A stretch of DNA of 64,000 bases from Terriglobus roseus DSM 18391 (GCF_000265425.1 NC_018014.1:124001-188000), one strand, 5' to 3'. Counted from the first letter of the stretch, positions 50,039-59,762 are shown. Notes: generated from the sequence alone by a model not told the origin. Translations and numbers: made by a program.

Positions 50039-50263
50039 GGCTGTCTGAAGCTCCTCTTTTTACCTGTTCACAGGTTGTTCGTTTGGATGGTCTGCGCGCG
50101 CAGACATGACCCTAGATTCGAGGCCAAATGGCGTCATGTGGTGTGAATCTTCCATGACATGTGTGCGGGATGAATGTGACTTCGCTCTCCCACATTTGTG
50201 CGACACCGGGCTTAGGAAGACCCTGCACAAGGAAAAGGGCGATGCAGGTCGAGCGGTACGCAA

Positions 50264-50269
50264 TACACT
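50264..50269 (+). promoter_or_regulatory. -10 box TACACT six bases before ATG
   Basis: TACACT, then GCCTGC, then ATG at 50276, with no Shine-Dalgarno sequence. Same layout as 3642-3654 and the hemB start. Confidence 0.5.
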
Positions 50270-50275
50270 GCCTGC

Positions 50276-51031
50276 ATGTCACGTGTGGCTCCCGGTCTGT
50301 TCTTCGTCTTCGTGCTCTGCCTACTGGTGGGTGCGACGTTTGCGGGACTCTGGATCCGTCGACGACACGGTGATGCGATTGAGCGTGAGAGTGGATCGCT
50401 GAAGACGCTGGAGGGTGCGGTGCTGGCGCTGCTGGGGCTGTTGCTTGGCTTCACATTTTCCATGGCGGTCTCGCGGTACGACCATCGCAAGGAGCTTGAG
50501 ATTGCCGAGGCGAACAACCTTGGCACGCTTTGGCTGCGGACTTCCTTGCTGAGCGAGAGTGGCCGTGAGGCAGAGCGCGATCTGATGCGGCGCTATGTGC
50601 CGGTGCGCATAAACTTTCTTGCAGCGGGTACGTCCGAGCTGCTCCTGAGTCGGGATCAACAGCAGACGAGTGCTCTGCAGGCTGAGATGTGGCGGATTGC
50701 CAGCGCGGAGGCGACCATGCGGCGCGATCCAGAGACGGCGTTGTTCTTCAGCGCGCTGAACGACAGCATCGATGTGACGGAGAAGCGGACGGCTGCACTG
50801 GAAGATCGGATCCCCACAACGGCGTGGGCGATGCTGCTGTTCCTGGGATCGGTGGCGAGTCTGATCGTTGGGACCAGCCTGCAGTCACGGTCGATTGTGC
50901 TGAGGGTTGTGTTGCCGGTGGTGCTGGCAGCGGCGCTGGCGCTGGTCTATGACCTGGATAGTCCTCGGTCGGGTTTGATTCGTGTGCAGCAGCAGAGTAT
51001 GGAGCGGCTGTTGCAAGGCATCCGGTCCTAG
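50276..51031 (+). CDS. DUF4239/bestrophin-like membrane protein
   Basis: 251 residues. Two N-terminal helices (about 7-27, 46-66), a cytoplasmic or periplasmic helical middle with 'SRYDHRKELEIAEANNLGTLWLRTSLL', and two C-terminal helices (about 184-202, 208-224). The pattern matches DUF4239 proteins, which are distant bestrophin-like membrane proteins with no established role. A leaderless promoter precedes the ATG. Transcription likely ends at the bidirectional terminator at 51143-51180. Confidence 0.78.
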   Translation: MSRVAPGLFFVFVLCLLVGATFAGLWIRRRHGDAIERESGSLKTLEGAVLALLGLLLGFTFSMAVSRYDHRKELEIAEANNLGTLWLRTSLLSESGREAERDLMRRYVPVRINFLAAGTSELLLSRDQQQTSALQAEMWRIASAEATMRRDPETALFFSALNDSIDVTEKRTAALEDRIPTTAWAMLLFLGSVASLIVGTSLQSRSIVLRVVLPVVLAAALALVYDLDSPRSGLIRVQQQSMERLLQGIRS

Positions 51032-51142
51032 AAGCCGTAAACCCAGGGCGTTGCTCTGGGCTGGGACAGCGCGGGCTTTCGGCCTGCCCCGGAAAGTTTT
51101 CGCCTTGCTGCGGGTCTGGATTCGAGGAGAGAGGTGCAAGAG

Positions 51143-51180
51143 AAAGGCGGCAGACTCGATTGAGTCTGCCGCCTTCTTTT
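51143..51180. terminator. Bidirectional intrinsic terminator
   Basis: GGCGGCAGACTC and GAGTCTGCCGCC arms with a four-base loop. Plus strand ends in TTCTTTT and minus strand in TTTCTCTT. It lies between convergent DUF4239 and E2 genes. Confidence 0.88.
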
Positions 51181-51198
51181 GTGCGTTGAAGCTGTTGC

Positions 51199-53172
51199 TT
51201 AGCCGATGTCTTCGGTCCAGTTTTCCAGGATGTTCTTGAAGTCGCTCATGAACTTACCGGCGTCGGAACCGTCGATGAGGCGGTGATCGTAGCCGAGGGT
51301 GAACCACTGTACCGAACGGATGGCGATGACGTCGTTGCCGTCCGAGTCGGGGATGACCATGGCTTCCTTGGTCAGGCCGCCGATGCTCAGGATGGCCGAC
51401 TGCGGCTGGTTGATGATGGGGGTGCCAAAGACGCCGCCGAAGATACCTGCGTTGGTGATGGTGAAGGTGCCGCCGGAGGTGTCGTCGGGAGCGAGCTTCT
51501 TATTGCGTGCGCGGTTGGCGATGTCGACGATGCCGCGTGCGACGCCGAGGAAGTTCTTCTCCTCGGTCTGCTTGATGACGGGGACGATCAGGCCCCAGTC
51601 GAGCGAGACGGCAATGCCGATGTTGATGTTCTTGTTGTACTGGATGGCATCGCCCTTGATGGCGGCATTGACGACGGGGTGCTTGCGCAGCGCCTCGATG
51701 GTGGCGCGGGTGATGAAGGGCATGAAGGTGAGCTTCACGCCGTTGCGCTGCTCGTACTTGTTCTTTTCCTTCTCGCGCAGCTTTACGATGCGGGTCATGT
51801 CGATACGGAAGGTGGAGTGAACGTGCGGCGCGGTCGCCTTCGATTCCACCATGCGCTTCGCGATGATCGCGCGCATCTTGGTCATCGGTACGAGCTCGCC
51901 GAGTGCGGGAGCAGATGCCGGTGCGGCTGCGGACGCGGTGGGCTGGACCGCTGGGGTGGCCGGAGCTGTGGCTGGTGTCGCGACCGGTGCGCTGGGAGCC
52001 GGTGCGCTTGCAGCAGCGGCAGGCTTGGCGCCGCCCTGGATGTAGCCGACCATGTCGTTCTTCGTGATGCGGCCTGCGGAACCCGAGCCAGAGATACCGG
52101 CGGCGGCGAGGTCGATGCCGTTGTCGCTTGCCATCTTGCGGACGAGCGGCGAGGAACGTGGCGTTTCGCCGGTTGGCGTTGCGGGCGCAGCGGCTGCGGC
52201 AGCCGGTGCAGCTGCGGCGGGTGTTGCTGCGGGAGCGGATGTTCCGGTGGATCCAGCAGCGCCGCCGATGATGGCGACGACGGTGTTAATGGAGACGGTG
52301 GTGCCTTCCGCGGCCTTGATCTCGGTGAGTGTGCCGGCGACGGGCGAGGGAATCTCGGCGTCGACCTTGTCGGTGGAGATCTCGAAGATGGGCTCGTCAC
52401 GCTGAACGCTGTCGCCGACCTTCTTGAGCCACTTGGTGATGGTGCCTTCGGTGATGGACTCGCCCATCTGAGGCATCAGGACTTCGGTGGATGCTCCGCC
52501 GGAGGCAGCGGGTGCGGCGGCTGCCGGGGCAGCGGTGGCAGCAGGAGCGGCAGCGCCGGGTGTAGGCGAGGAACCGGCTGCGGTGCCGCCGATGACGGCG
52601 ACGATTGTGTTGATGCTGACGGTGGTGCCCTCAGCGGACTTGATCTCGGTGAGGACGCCGGTCGCGGGCGAGGGGATCTCTGCGTCGACCTTGTCGGTGG
52701 AGATCTCGAAGAGGGGCTCGTCGCGCTGGACGGTATCGCCGACCTTCTTGAGCCACTTGGTGATGGTGCCTTCGGTGATGGACTCGCCCATCTGGGGCAT
52801 CGGTACTTCCGTGGAGCTTGCGGCGGGAGCAGCGGGAGGAGCGGCGGCAGGGGCCGGAGCGGGTGCCGCTTCAACCTTCGGTGCTTCTGCGGCAGGTGCT
52901 TCCGCTGCGGCGGGAGCCGGGGCGGAGCCGCCAGCCTCGCCACCCAGAACGGCGACGACAGCGTTGATGGAGACGGTCGCGCCTTCCTGGACCTTGATCT
53001 CGGTCAGAATGCCCGCGGCGGGCGATGGGATCTCCGCGTCCACCTTGTCGGTGGAGATTTCAAACAAAGGCTCGTCGCGCGCAACGGTGTCGCCGACCTG
53101 CTTCAACCACTTGGTGAGTGTGCCTTCGGTGATGGATTCGCCCATCTGGGGCATGACGACTTCGGTTGCCAT
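51199..53172 (-). CDS. sucB: 2-oxoacid dehydrogenase E2 (dihydrolipoamide acyltransferase) with three lipoyl domains
   Basis: 657 residues. Three lipoyl domains (about 2-76, 120-195, 233-308), each with 'MPQMGESITEG' and the lipoylated lysine in STDKVDAE (K43 in the first), are joined by Ala/Pro-rich linkers. A peripheral subunit-binding domain follows (about 345-382, 'RSSPLVRKMASDNGIDLAAAGISGSGSAGRITKNDM'), then the catalytic domain (about 430-655) with active-site 'GYDHRLIDGSD'. The MGESITEG signature fits succinyl- or branched-chain-type E2 rather than pyruvate E2; 2-oxoglutarate is most likely. The gene lies 149 bases after lipB, whose product supplies the lipoyl precursor. RBS AAGGAA precedes the ATG. 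Confidence 0.9.
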   Translation of the reverse strand: MATEVVMPQMGESITEGTLTKWLKQVGDTVARDEPLFEISTDKVDAEIPSPAAGILTEIKVQEGATVSINAVVAVLGGEAGGSAPAPAAAEAPAAEAPKVEAAPAPAPAAAPPAAPAASSTEVPMPQMGESITEGTITKWLKKVGDTVQRDEPLFEISTDKVDAEIPSPATGVLTEIKSAEGTTVSINTIVAVIGGTAAGSSPTPGAAAPAATAAPAAAAPAASGGASTEVLMPQMGESITEGTITKWLKKVGDSVQRDEPIFEISTDKVDAEIPSPVAGTLTEIKAAEGTTVSINTVVAIIGGAAGSTGTSAPAATPAAAAPAAAAAAPATPTGETPRSSPLVRKMASDNGIDLAAAGISGSGSAGRITKNDMVGYIQGGAKPAAAASAPAPSAPVATPATAPATPAVQPTASAAAPASAPALGELVPMTKMRAIIAKRMVESKATAPHVHSTFRIDMTRIVKLREKEKNKYEQRNGVKLTFMPFITRATIEALRKHPVVNAAIKGDAIQYNKNINIGIAVSLDWGLIVPVIKQTEEKNFLGVARGIVDIANRARNKKLAPDDTSGGTFTITNAGIFGGVFGTPIINQPQSAILSIGGLTKEAMVIPDSDGNDVIAIRSVQWFTLGYDHRLIDGSDAGKFMSDFKNILENWTEDIG

Positions 53173-53321
53173 GAGATTCCTTCGCGCAGAGTTTGTAGTG
53201 ATGACCGGCCGCGTTCGCCGTCGTTACAGCCCGTGCGAGCCGGTTCAGGGCGGCGCAGACGGGCCTTTTGCAGACCAGAAGATTATAGAGCGGATGGCGT
53301 AAACCGACGGAACCAGAACGG

Positions 53322-54074
53322 TTATCGCACAGTCGCGCCGAGTATCGCCGGATGTAAGATGCTCTCCATCGACTCGGCGAAGATCATCTGCCGTTCGAAA
53401 ACGGTGCCAAAGTTTCGGGAGATCGCGTTGCTCGCGTTTTCCATGGTCGGGGCGAGCGCGGGTGGGTCGTCGACCTCAAGCTCGAGCGAGGTTGCGGCGC
53501 GGTCGGTGATGCCGCAGGGGACGATCCAGTCGAAGTCGCGCAGGTCCGTTGTGACGTTCAGGGCGAAGCCGTGTGAGGTCACGCCCTGTGAGACGTGCAC
53601 GCCGATGGCAGCGACCTTTTTCTCAAGCACGGAGCCGCCCGCGAGGGTCCAGACGCCGGTGCGTCCGCAGATGCGCTGGGCCTGCACGCCGAAGTTGCGG
53701 CAGGCGCGGATGATGGCTTCTTCCATCAGACGGACGAAGTCGACCGGGCCGAGGTGCGGACCCTTCTTGCCGGGCAGGTCGCCACGGAGATCGACGATGG
53801 GATAGCCGACGAGCTGGCCGGGACCATGATAGGTCACGTCGCCGCCGCGGTTGACCTCATGGATTTCCACGCCCTTACTTGCAAGGAACTCGTCCGAGGC
53901 GAGGATGTTGTCGCGGCGGGCGTTACGGCCCAGCGTGAGGACGGGTGGATGCTCCAGCAGGACGAGTGTGTCGCCGATGGTGCCCGCCTTGCGCGCGGCG
54001 ATGAGTTCGGCCTGGATGCGCAGGCCTTCTGTGTAGGGGACACGGCCGAGTTGGAGGAGATGGATGTAGTTCAT
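53322..54074 (-). CDS. lipB: Octanoyl-ACP:protein N-octanoyltransferase
   Basis: 250 residues. The substrate-site motif 'RGGDVTYHGPGQLVGYPI' (77-92), K153 in 'KKVAAIGVHV' and the catalytic cysteine C187 in 'WIVPCGIT' are all present. LipB moves octanoyl groups from ACP to the lipoyl domains of E2 enzymes; LipA then inserts sulfur. Here the start codon overlaps the hicA stop by four bases (ATGA), so translation is coupled to the toxin gene. E2 follows on the same strand. Confidence 0.95.
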   Translation of the reverse strand: MNYIHLLQLGRVPYTEGLRIQAELIAARKAGTIGDTLVLLEHPPVLTLGRNARRDNILASDEFLASKGVEIHEVNRGGDVTYHGPGQLVGYPIVDLRGDLPGKKGPHLGPVDFVRLMEEAIIRACRNFGVQAQRICGRTGVWTLAGGSVLEKKVAAIGVHVSQGVTSHGFALNVTTDLRDFDWIVPCGITDRAATSLELEVDDPPALAPTMENASNAISRNFGTVFERQMIFAESMESILHPAILGATVR

Positions 54075-54283
54075 AGAAGCTCTCGAAACTGGTCCACGGT
54101 AAGTCCCGCGTCCTTGATGATTCCGAACATAGTGAAGGCATTGATGGGGTTGTTTCTGGGAATCACGATCGTTCGTCGGCCATCGGACATGACCACATGG
54201 CCGCTCTGGCGTGTGATTTCAAAGCCGGCGCGTTGCAATGCACGGATCGCCTGCTGGTGCTGGATGCCCGGGAGCTTGCCCAT
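54071..54283 (-). CDS. hicA: HicA-type mRNA interferase toxin
   Basis: 70 residues, typical HicA length. The dsRBD-like fold shows 'MGKLPGIQHQQAIRALQRAGFEITRQSGHVVMSDGRRTIVIPRN' with catalytic H29. HicA cleaves mRNA unless bound by HicB. Its ATG sits on the hicB stop codon, and its stop overlaps lipB. Whether it is an active toxin here cannot be judged, but the active-site His is intact. Confidence 0.9.
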   Translation of the reverse strand: MGKLPGIQHQQAIRALQRAGFEITRQSGHVVMSDGRRTIVIPRNNPINAFTMFGIIKDAGLTVDQFRELL

Positions 54284-54483
54284 CAGGAGGCGAGGACGTC
54301 CACGTAGCGGGTTTCCTTGCGCGCTTCCATCTCTGCGACGGAAGCGAGGTACTCGCTGATTGCTTCCTTGATGTTGGCAAGGGCCTGTTCTTCTGTCTCG
54401 CCCTGCGACCAGCAGCCGGGCAGATCCGGGCAGCTCACGGCATAGCCTTCTTCTGACTTGATCAGTTCGACTTTGTATCGCAT
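54283..54483 (-). CDS. hicB: HicB-type antitoxin (short form)
   Basis: 66 residues: the partial-RNase-H-like domain 'MRYKVELIKSEEGYAVSCPDLPGCWSQGETEEQALANIKEAISEYL' with no C-terminal DNA-binding domain. It should neutralise HicA by direct contact. AAGGAGG stands just before the ATG. Order hicB-hicA with overlapping ends is common in this family. A strong hairpin (54502-54529) separates it from lpd. Confidence 0.9.
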   Translation of the reverse strand: MRYKVELIKSEEGYAVSCPDLPGCWSQGETEEQALANIKEAISEYLASVAEMEARKETRYVDVLAS

Positions 54484-54501
54484 CGAACCTCCTTAAAAGT
54501 T

Positions 54502-54529
54502 TTGGGGAGAGGCGATCGCCTCTCCCCAA
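54502..54529 (-). terminator. Perfect palindromic terminator between lpd and hicB
   Basis: The 14-base arm TTGGGGAGAGGCGA (54502-54515) pairs with TCGCCTCTCCCCAA (54516-54529) with no unpaired centre. On the minus strand it is followed by AACTTTT and then the hicB ribosome binding site. It could reduce read-through from lpd into hicBA-lipB. Confidence 0.75.
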
Positions 54530-54534
54530 GTTGT

Positions 54535-55956
54535 CTACGCGTTCAGCGCCATGCCGTACACCGCGGAGTAGCCGTCCAGCAGGCTTTCCGACAGTGTGGG
54601 ATGCGGGTGAACCGTGTACATCATCTCTTCCACGGTCATCTCGCTCTGCATGGCGACGACGGCTGCGGAGATCAGTTCGGTCGCCTGCGGTCCAATCATG
54701 TGCACGCCGAGGATTTCACCGTACTGCTCGTCCGCGATGACCTTTACGAAGCCGTCGTGGGCGTTCAGGATGGTGGCCTTGCTGTTGCCGGCCAGCGGGA
54801 ACTTGCCGACCTTGATCTTCAGGCCCTTCTCGCGCGCCATGGCCTCGGTCAGGCCTACGGAACCGATCTGCGGCTCGCAGTAGGTGCAGCCCGGGATCAG
54901 GTTGCGCTGGATGGGCTTGGCGTACTTGCCGGCGATGTGCGCAGCCGCAATGGCGCCGCACATGGAACCGCTGTGTGCGAGCAACGGCAGACCTGCAACG
55001 ATGTCGCCGACGGCGTAGATGCCGGGCTCAGCGGTCTGCTGGTACTCGTCGACCTTGATGGAGGTGCGATCGAGCTCGATCTTGGTCGATTCGAGGTTCA
55101 GGGCCGCGGTGCGCGGTGCACGACCGATGGCGATGAGGACCTTGTCTGCCTCGAGGATGTTGTCCTTGCCGTCGCTGGTCTTGAAGTGGACCTTGACGCC
55201 TTCGGCGGTCTCCTCGATCTTGTCCATTTTTGCGGACAGGTGGCAGTCGATGCCCTTCTTCTTGTACTGCCGCAGGAATTCCTTGGAGATGTCTGCATCT
55301 TCCGCAGGCACCATGCGGTCGGCCATCTCGATGATGGTGACCTTGGACTTGAAGCTGTTGAAGACGTTCGCGAACTCGACGCCCACTGCACCCGAGCCGA
55401 TGATGACGAGAGACTGCGGGATCTTGTCGAGTGACAGGATCTCTACGTTGGTCAGGATCTTGTCGTTGGGCTGGTAGCCCGGGATCATGCGCGCATCGCT
55501 GCCGGTGGCGAGCACGATCTTCTTGGCCTTGACCTGCGATGCTGTGCCGTCGACGCCAGCGACGTCCAGGGTGTGAACGCCGTCCTTTGCGGGGCCAGTC
55601 AGCTTGCCGGTGCCGCGCACCAGCGTGACCTTGTTCTTCTTCACGAGGTATTGCAGGCCACCCACGTGCTTGTTGATGATGTCGTTCTTGCGCTTCAACA
55701 CGTTGGGCCAGTTCACGGTGCCGCCGCCGATGCCGTCGATGCCGTACATGGTGGCTTCGTTCGCGTGGTCAAAGATGTCGGCGGAGTGCAGCATCGCCTT
55801 GGTGGGAACGCAGCCCACGTGCAGGCAGGTGCCGCCCAGCTTGTCGCTGGTCTCGACCAGTGCGACCTTCAGTCCATACTGTGCAGCGCGGAAGGCGCAG
55901 GAATAACCGGCGGGGCCGCCGCCAACGACGGCCACATCAAAGATCGTATCTGCCAC
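54535..55956 (-). CDS. lpdA: Dihydrolipoyl dehydrogenase (E3)
   Basis: 473 residues from the GTG with GGAAAGG five bases upstream; a longer ATG form adds seven residues. FAD motif 'VVGGGPAGYSCAF' (about 10-22), redox disulfide 'GGTCLHVGCVPTK' (C44, C49), NAD-binding 'VIIGSGAVGVEFANVF', and the C-terminal His-Glu pair in 'TVHPHPTLSE'. It reoxidises lipoamide of 2-oxoacid dehydrogenase complexes with NAD+. The gene heads a leftward group with hicBA, lipB and E2, which together provide and use lipoate. Confidence 0.95.
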   Translation of the reverse strand: MADTIFDVAVVGGGPAGYSCAFRAAQYGLKVALVETSDKLGGTCLHVGCVPTKAMLHSADIFDHANEATMYGIDGIGGGTVNWPNVLKRKNDIINKHVGGLQYLVKKNKVTLVRGTGKLTGPAKDGVHTLDVAGVDGTASQVKAKKIVLATGSDARMIPGYQPNDKILTNVEILSLDKIPQSLVIIGSGAVGVEFANVFNSFKSKVTIIEMADRMVPAEDADISKEFLRQYKKKGIDCHLSAKMDKIEETAEGVKVHFKTSDGKDNILEADKVLIAIGRAPRTAALNLESTKIELDRTSIKVDEYQQTAEPGIYAVGDIVAGLPLLAHSGSMCGAIAAAHIAGKYAKPIQRNLIPGCTYCEPQIGSVGLTEAMAREKGLKIKVGKFPLAGNSKATILNAHDGFVKVIADEQYGEILGVHMIGPQATELISAAVVAMQSEMTVEEMMYTVHPHPTLSESLLDGYSAVYGMALNA

Positions 55957-56106
55957 AAAACCCTTTCCAAATTGCAAGCCTGGTTGGTTCTACGGGGCCG
56001 GCCTGCAGGCGCGGACCTTAGCCCGCACATCCCTTAAAGGATACGCCCAACGTCAAGATGCTTGCGATTATCGAACGATGCATCCGGAACCCGGCGACGT
56101 CCTTCG

Positions 56107-58689
56107 TTAGGCCGAAACGATCGCATCCAGATCCTCCACGGGGACATACCCGCGGAAGGGTGATGGGTCGAAGGCGGTGTCGCCAGCGAAGGCAGCTGCT
56201 TCCAGCGCTTCCGGCGAGAGGGGACGACTGAGGTAGAAGCCCTGGAATTTGTGGCATCCCAGGGCCAGCAGCAGCTTGATATGTTCGGGCCGCTCGACGC
56301 CCTCTGCAACCACTTCCAGCCGCAGATGCCGGGACATGTTGACGATGGCTCGAACGATGCCGACGGCTGCCTCACTCTCCAGCAGTTTCATCACGAACGA
56401 GCGATCGATCTTCAGCGTGGAGATGGGCAGTTCGCTGAGGCGGGCGAGCGACGAGTAACCGGTGCCGAAGTCGTCGATGGAGAAGAGCACTCCTGCCTCG
56501 GACAGGCGCTTCATGATCCGCGCCATCGCGCTGAAGTCGCCCATCAGGGTGGTTTCCGTCAACTCGAGGTGGAGAAGTGCTGGCGGTATACCGTACCTCT
56601 CGAGAGTCTGCAGTACCGAATCGGTGTAGTCGGCCTGGACGAGCTGGCGTGCCGAGATGTTGACGGCGAAGTCGAAGACCGGCAGGTTGCGCTCGCGCCA
56701 ATCCGCCATCTGCCGGCATGCCTCTTCCAGAACCCAGCGGCCCAGTGAGACGATCAGACCGCTCTCCTCCGCGACCGGGATGAAAGCTCCGGGGCCCACT
56801 TTGCGCAGATAGTCTCCCCGGCCACGGACGAGAGCCTCCACCCGTGCGAAGCGGCCGGTGGCGTCAAAGATGGGCTGATAGACGAGTTCTAGGCCGCCCG
56901 TCTGCAGGGCGTCGCGGAGAGCGGATTCGATATTGACGGCGGACTCCTCCTCGCCGGCCTGCTCGTCCGTGGTCATCAAGGCGCGACCGCCGCCCATGCG
57001 CTTGGCCGCGTAGAGGGCCTTGTCGGAACGTTTCCGGATGGTCTCGAGATCGGCTCCGTCATCCGGGTACACTGCAACGCCGATGCTGACGGAGACGGCG
57101 ATCTCGTTGTCGGACAGCGTTAGCGGCTTCACGAGTGTGCCGAGCAGCGATGCTGCCGCCGCCTGCGCACCGCGTGTGGAGGTAAGTCCTCCAATCAGGA
57201 CCGTAAACTCCTCCCCGCCGGTGCGAGCCAGAGTATCGGCTTCGCGTACGCGGGTCATCAGTCGTGCTGCGATGCCCTTCAGGCACTCATCGCCTACCAT
57301 GTGGCCGTAGGTATCGTTGACCTGTTTGAAGCGGTCGACGTCGATGGTCAGGATTGCCATCTTGCTGCCGTCACGAGCGGCGCGGGCCAGAGCCTGCTGC
57401 GCGCGTTCCTCCAGCAGGAGACGGTTGGCAAGACCGGTCAGTACGTCGTGCTGTGCGCTGTAGATCAGTTCCCGGTTCAGCCGTTCACGTTCCGTGATGT
57501 CGATGCACATGGAAAAGCGCGCCTTGGTCCCGCCGAAGGAAACGTCGTGCCCCGTGATCTCAACCTCGAATACTTCGCCATTCTTCCGGCGATGGCGCCA
57601 TATCTGTCTCCCACCATGTAACTGGGCCAGCTCCAGGGCCAGCTTCTGGTGATCCTCGGTGGGTCGAATGTCGAAGAGCGTCATGGTGAGGAACTCTTCC
57701 AGCTTGTAGCCATATGCGGCGGCCGCCGCATCATTTGCGGAGAGAAAGCGGGCCGTTGCAGGATCGAAGATGAACATCGGATGGGGGTTGCTCTCGTACA
57801 GCAGCCGATACTCTTCGCTGAGGCTGGAGATTCGTTCCGTGTCATCTTCCACGACCATCAGGATCATGCCGAATCCCACCATGTACTTCGGCAGACTCCA
57901 CGTATGGCCGAGAACGATGGAGACTGAAGGCCAGATGTCGGTCATCTGATAGATCGCATACAGCACGCCCCATGCGACGAACCCGGAGACGCTCGTCCAT
58001 TTTCCGGCGCCATCACTGTTGCGGCTTACCGAAAGAAGGATGGCGCAGGCGATGAAAACCTCGGCCAGCACCACGCTCAGAGCCATGCTGGGGTTTCCTG
58101 ACCAGACCGCTACCAATAAAGCGACCGTGCCCAACAGGCCTTCCAGACGGATCAGCTGTCGCGGCAGGCCTTCCGGGACGAGCTGCTCCGCCAGGTACAT
58201 CACAACGGTTTCGCCAGCCAGAATGACGGCAACGCAGAGCCACGGATAAGCCACAGAGATGGAGAGAAGGTTGAGTAGAACGCAGCAGGGAACCCAAAGA
58301 AGGGCAATATCCCGGATCAGGCGGTTTCGGCTCGTCTGCTGCTCGACGAATGAGAGAAGAAAGACGAGACCGCCAAGCACAAGCAGATCGACCCGCATGC
58401 ACTCCGTGACCATCTGCCAGCCTGTCGAACGGAGCGCCGGCGAGTAGACAAGCATGCTCGCCATCACCACGATCCAGGCGACGAGCCACATTCGATATTC
58501 GCGTTGAGAACGATGCGACTGCAGAATCCCAAAGAACAGGATCAAGACCGACAGCAACGCCAGATCGAAGAGGTTCGCTTCCACTTGTACCAATTTTCCA
58601 GATACAAAAACGATGCCGATGACCTGCAAGTTCGCGGGCAGGCCCAAGCTATCCGAACCAGCATAGGGAGCTCGGACTCTCACGGGCAT
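56107..58689 (-). CDS. Membrane-bound PAS-GGDEF-EAL signalling protein
   Basis: 860 residues at most. About seven or eight transmembrane helices (roughly 40-285) act as a sensor module. A PAS domain follows (about 305-415, 'PHPMFIFDPATARFLSANDAAAAAYG'), then GGDEF (about 425-590) with the active GGEEF signature, and EAL (about 610-850) with 'RVEALVRG', 'LELTETTLMG', 'SIDDFGTGYSSLARL', 'KIDRSFV' and 'VVAEGVE'. Both halves keep catalytic residues, so the protein may make and break c-di-GMP under different conditions. The start is uncertain; an internal GTG or TTG close to the first helix is possible. It is separate from lpd by about 150 bases. Confidence 0.9.
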   Translation of the reverse strand: MPVRVRAPYAGSDSLGLPANLQVIGIVFVSGKLVQVEANLFDLALLSVLILFFGILQSHRSQREYRMWLVAWIVVMASMLVYSPALRSTGWQMVTECMRVDLLVLGGLVFLLSFVEQQTSRNRLIRDIALLWVPCCVLLNLLSISVAYPWLCVAVILAGETVVMYLAEQLVPEGLPRQLIRLEGLLGTVALLVAVWSGNPSMALSVVLAEVFIACAILLSVSRNSDGAGKWTSVSGFVAWGVLYAIYQMTDIWPSVSIVLGHTWSLPKYMVGFGMILMVVEDDTERISSLSEEYRLLYESNPHPMFIFDPATARFLSANDAAAAAYGYKLEEFLTMTLFDIRPTEDHQKLALELAQLHGGRQIWRHRRKNGEVFEVEITGHDVSFGGTKARFSMCIDITERERLNRELIYSAQHDVLTGLANRLLLEERAQQALARAARDGSKMAILTIDVDRFKQVNDTYGHMVGDECLKGIAARLMTRVREADTLARTGGEEFTVLIGGLTSTRGAQAAAASLLGTLVKPLTLSDNEIAVSVSIGVAVYPDDGADLETIRKRSDKALYAAKRMGGGRALMTTDEQAGEEESAVNIESALRDALQTGGLELVYQPIFDATGRFARVEALVRGRGDYLRKVGPGAFIPVAEESGLIVSLGRWVLEEACRQMADWRERNLPVFDFAVNISARQLVQADYTDSVLQTLERYGIPPALLHLELTETTLMGDFSAMARIMKRLSEAGVLFSIDDFGTGYSSLARLSELPISTLKIDRSFVMKLLESEAAVGIVRAIVNMSRHLRLEVVAEGVERPEHIKLLLALGCHKFQGFYLSRPLSPEALEAAAFAGDTAFDPSPFRGYVPVEDLDAIVSA

Positions 58690-58766
58690 CCCACGTCAGA
58701 GTCATGGCGGAATCGCCAGCATACTCCCACGCAACAGTGCGAACCATTGGAATCTTGCGCTGGAAG

Positions 58767-59756
58767 CTAACCTAAGAGTTTTGCGGCGTCTTTCGCGAAA
58801 TACGTGACGATGAAGTCGGCACCAGCGCGGCGGATTGCAAAGAGGCTCTCAAGCGTGGCGCGGTCGCGATCAAGCCAGCCGCGCTCGAAAGCTGCGTGCA
58901 GCATGCTGTATTCGCCGCTGACCTGGTAGGCGCCCAGCGGCAGGTCGAAGCGCTCCCGTGTTGCGCGGATCACGTCGAGGTACGGGCCGGCCGGCTTGGC
59001 GAGCAACATGTCTGCGCCCTCTGCGACGTCCAGTTCGATCTCGCGCATTGCCTCCCGGATGTTGGCGCTCTGCATCTGGTAGCCACGGCGATCGCCTGCC
59101 TGTGGCGTGGAGTCTGCTGCTTCGCGGAATGGTCCGTAGAAAGCGCTGGCGAACTTTGCGGCGTAGCTCATGATGGGTGTCTCGGCGAAGCCGGCTTCGT
59201 CCATCGCGTCACGCATGGCGGCCACGCGGCCGTCCATCATGTCGCTGGGTGCCACGATATCGGCGCCGGCGCGCGCTTGCGAGACGGCCGTGCGTGCAAG
59301 CAGCGGCAGTGTGGCGTCGTTGTTCACGGTGCAGTCCACGCCCTCGCCCTCCAGCGGGCCGCAGTGGCCGTGGCTGGTGTATTCGCACAGGCAGGTGTCG
59401 GCGATGAGGACGAGTGACCGCAGCGATGCGTCTGCCTTCAGCGCACGGAGTCCCCGCTGCACAATGCCATCTTCGGCCCAGGCGCCGCTGCCCTCGGCAT
59501 CCTTGCTCTCCGGCAGGCCAAAGAGCAGCAGTCCGCCAATGCCCAATGCCGCACATTCGGCTGCTTCCTTTACCGCCTCATCGATCGACAGATTAAAGAC
59601 CCCCGGCATGCTGCTGATGGGCTTTCTCACACCTTCGCCTGGACACAGGAAAAGCGGGTAAATGAGTTGCGACGGCTGCAGGAAGGTCTCCTGCGTCAGC
59701 GAGCGCATCGCGCTGGTTTTGCGGAGACGACGCATGCGTGTGACGGGAAAGTGCAT
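58767..59756 (-). CDS. hemB: Porphobilinogen synthase (delta-aminolevulinate dehydratase)
   Basis: 329 residues. Schiff-base lysines K201 ('SYAAKFAS') and K254 ('LLAKPAGPY') and the zinc cluster C122-x-C124-x7-C132 ('[15 protein letters not shown]') are present, so it is a zinc-type enzyme. It condenses two aminolevulinates to porphobilinogen in haem synthesis. The ATG at 59756 follows a leaderless-type promoter: on the minus strand TACACT (59763-59768), six bases, ATG. It is divergent from mutS2, only 60 bases away. Confidence 0.96.
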   Translation of the reverse strand: MHFPVTRMRRLRKTSAMRSLTQETFLQPSQLIYPLFLCPGEGVRKPISSMPGVFNLSIDEAVKEAAECAALGIGGLLLFGLPESKDAEGSGAWAEDGIVQRGLRALKADASLRSLVLIADTCLCEYTSHGHCGPLEGEGVDCTVNNDATLPLLARTAVSQARAGADIVAPSDMMDGRVAAMRDAMDEAGFAETPIMSYAAKFASAFYGPFREAADSTPQAGDRRGYQMQSANIREAMREIELDVAEGADMLLAKPAGPYLDVIRATRERFDLPLGAYQVSGEYSMLHAAFERGWLDRDRATLESLFAIRRAGADFIVTYFAKDAAKLLG

Positions 59757-59762
59757 GGCACC

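Noticed and set aside
51870..53172. Direct repeats suggesting a mobile element
   Set aside because: They are the three lipoyl domain coding repeats of the E2 gene.
51283..53805. Very long open frame on the plus strand opposite the E2 and lipB genes
   Set aside because: It lies antisense to two well-identified genes, has Gly/Asp/Cys-rich meaningless composition and shows no domain. It is a GC-rich shadow of the lipoyl repeats.
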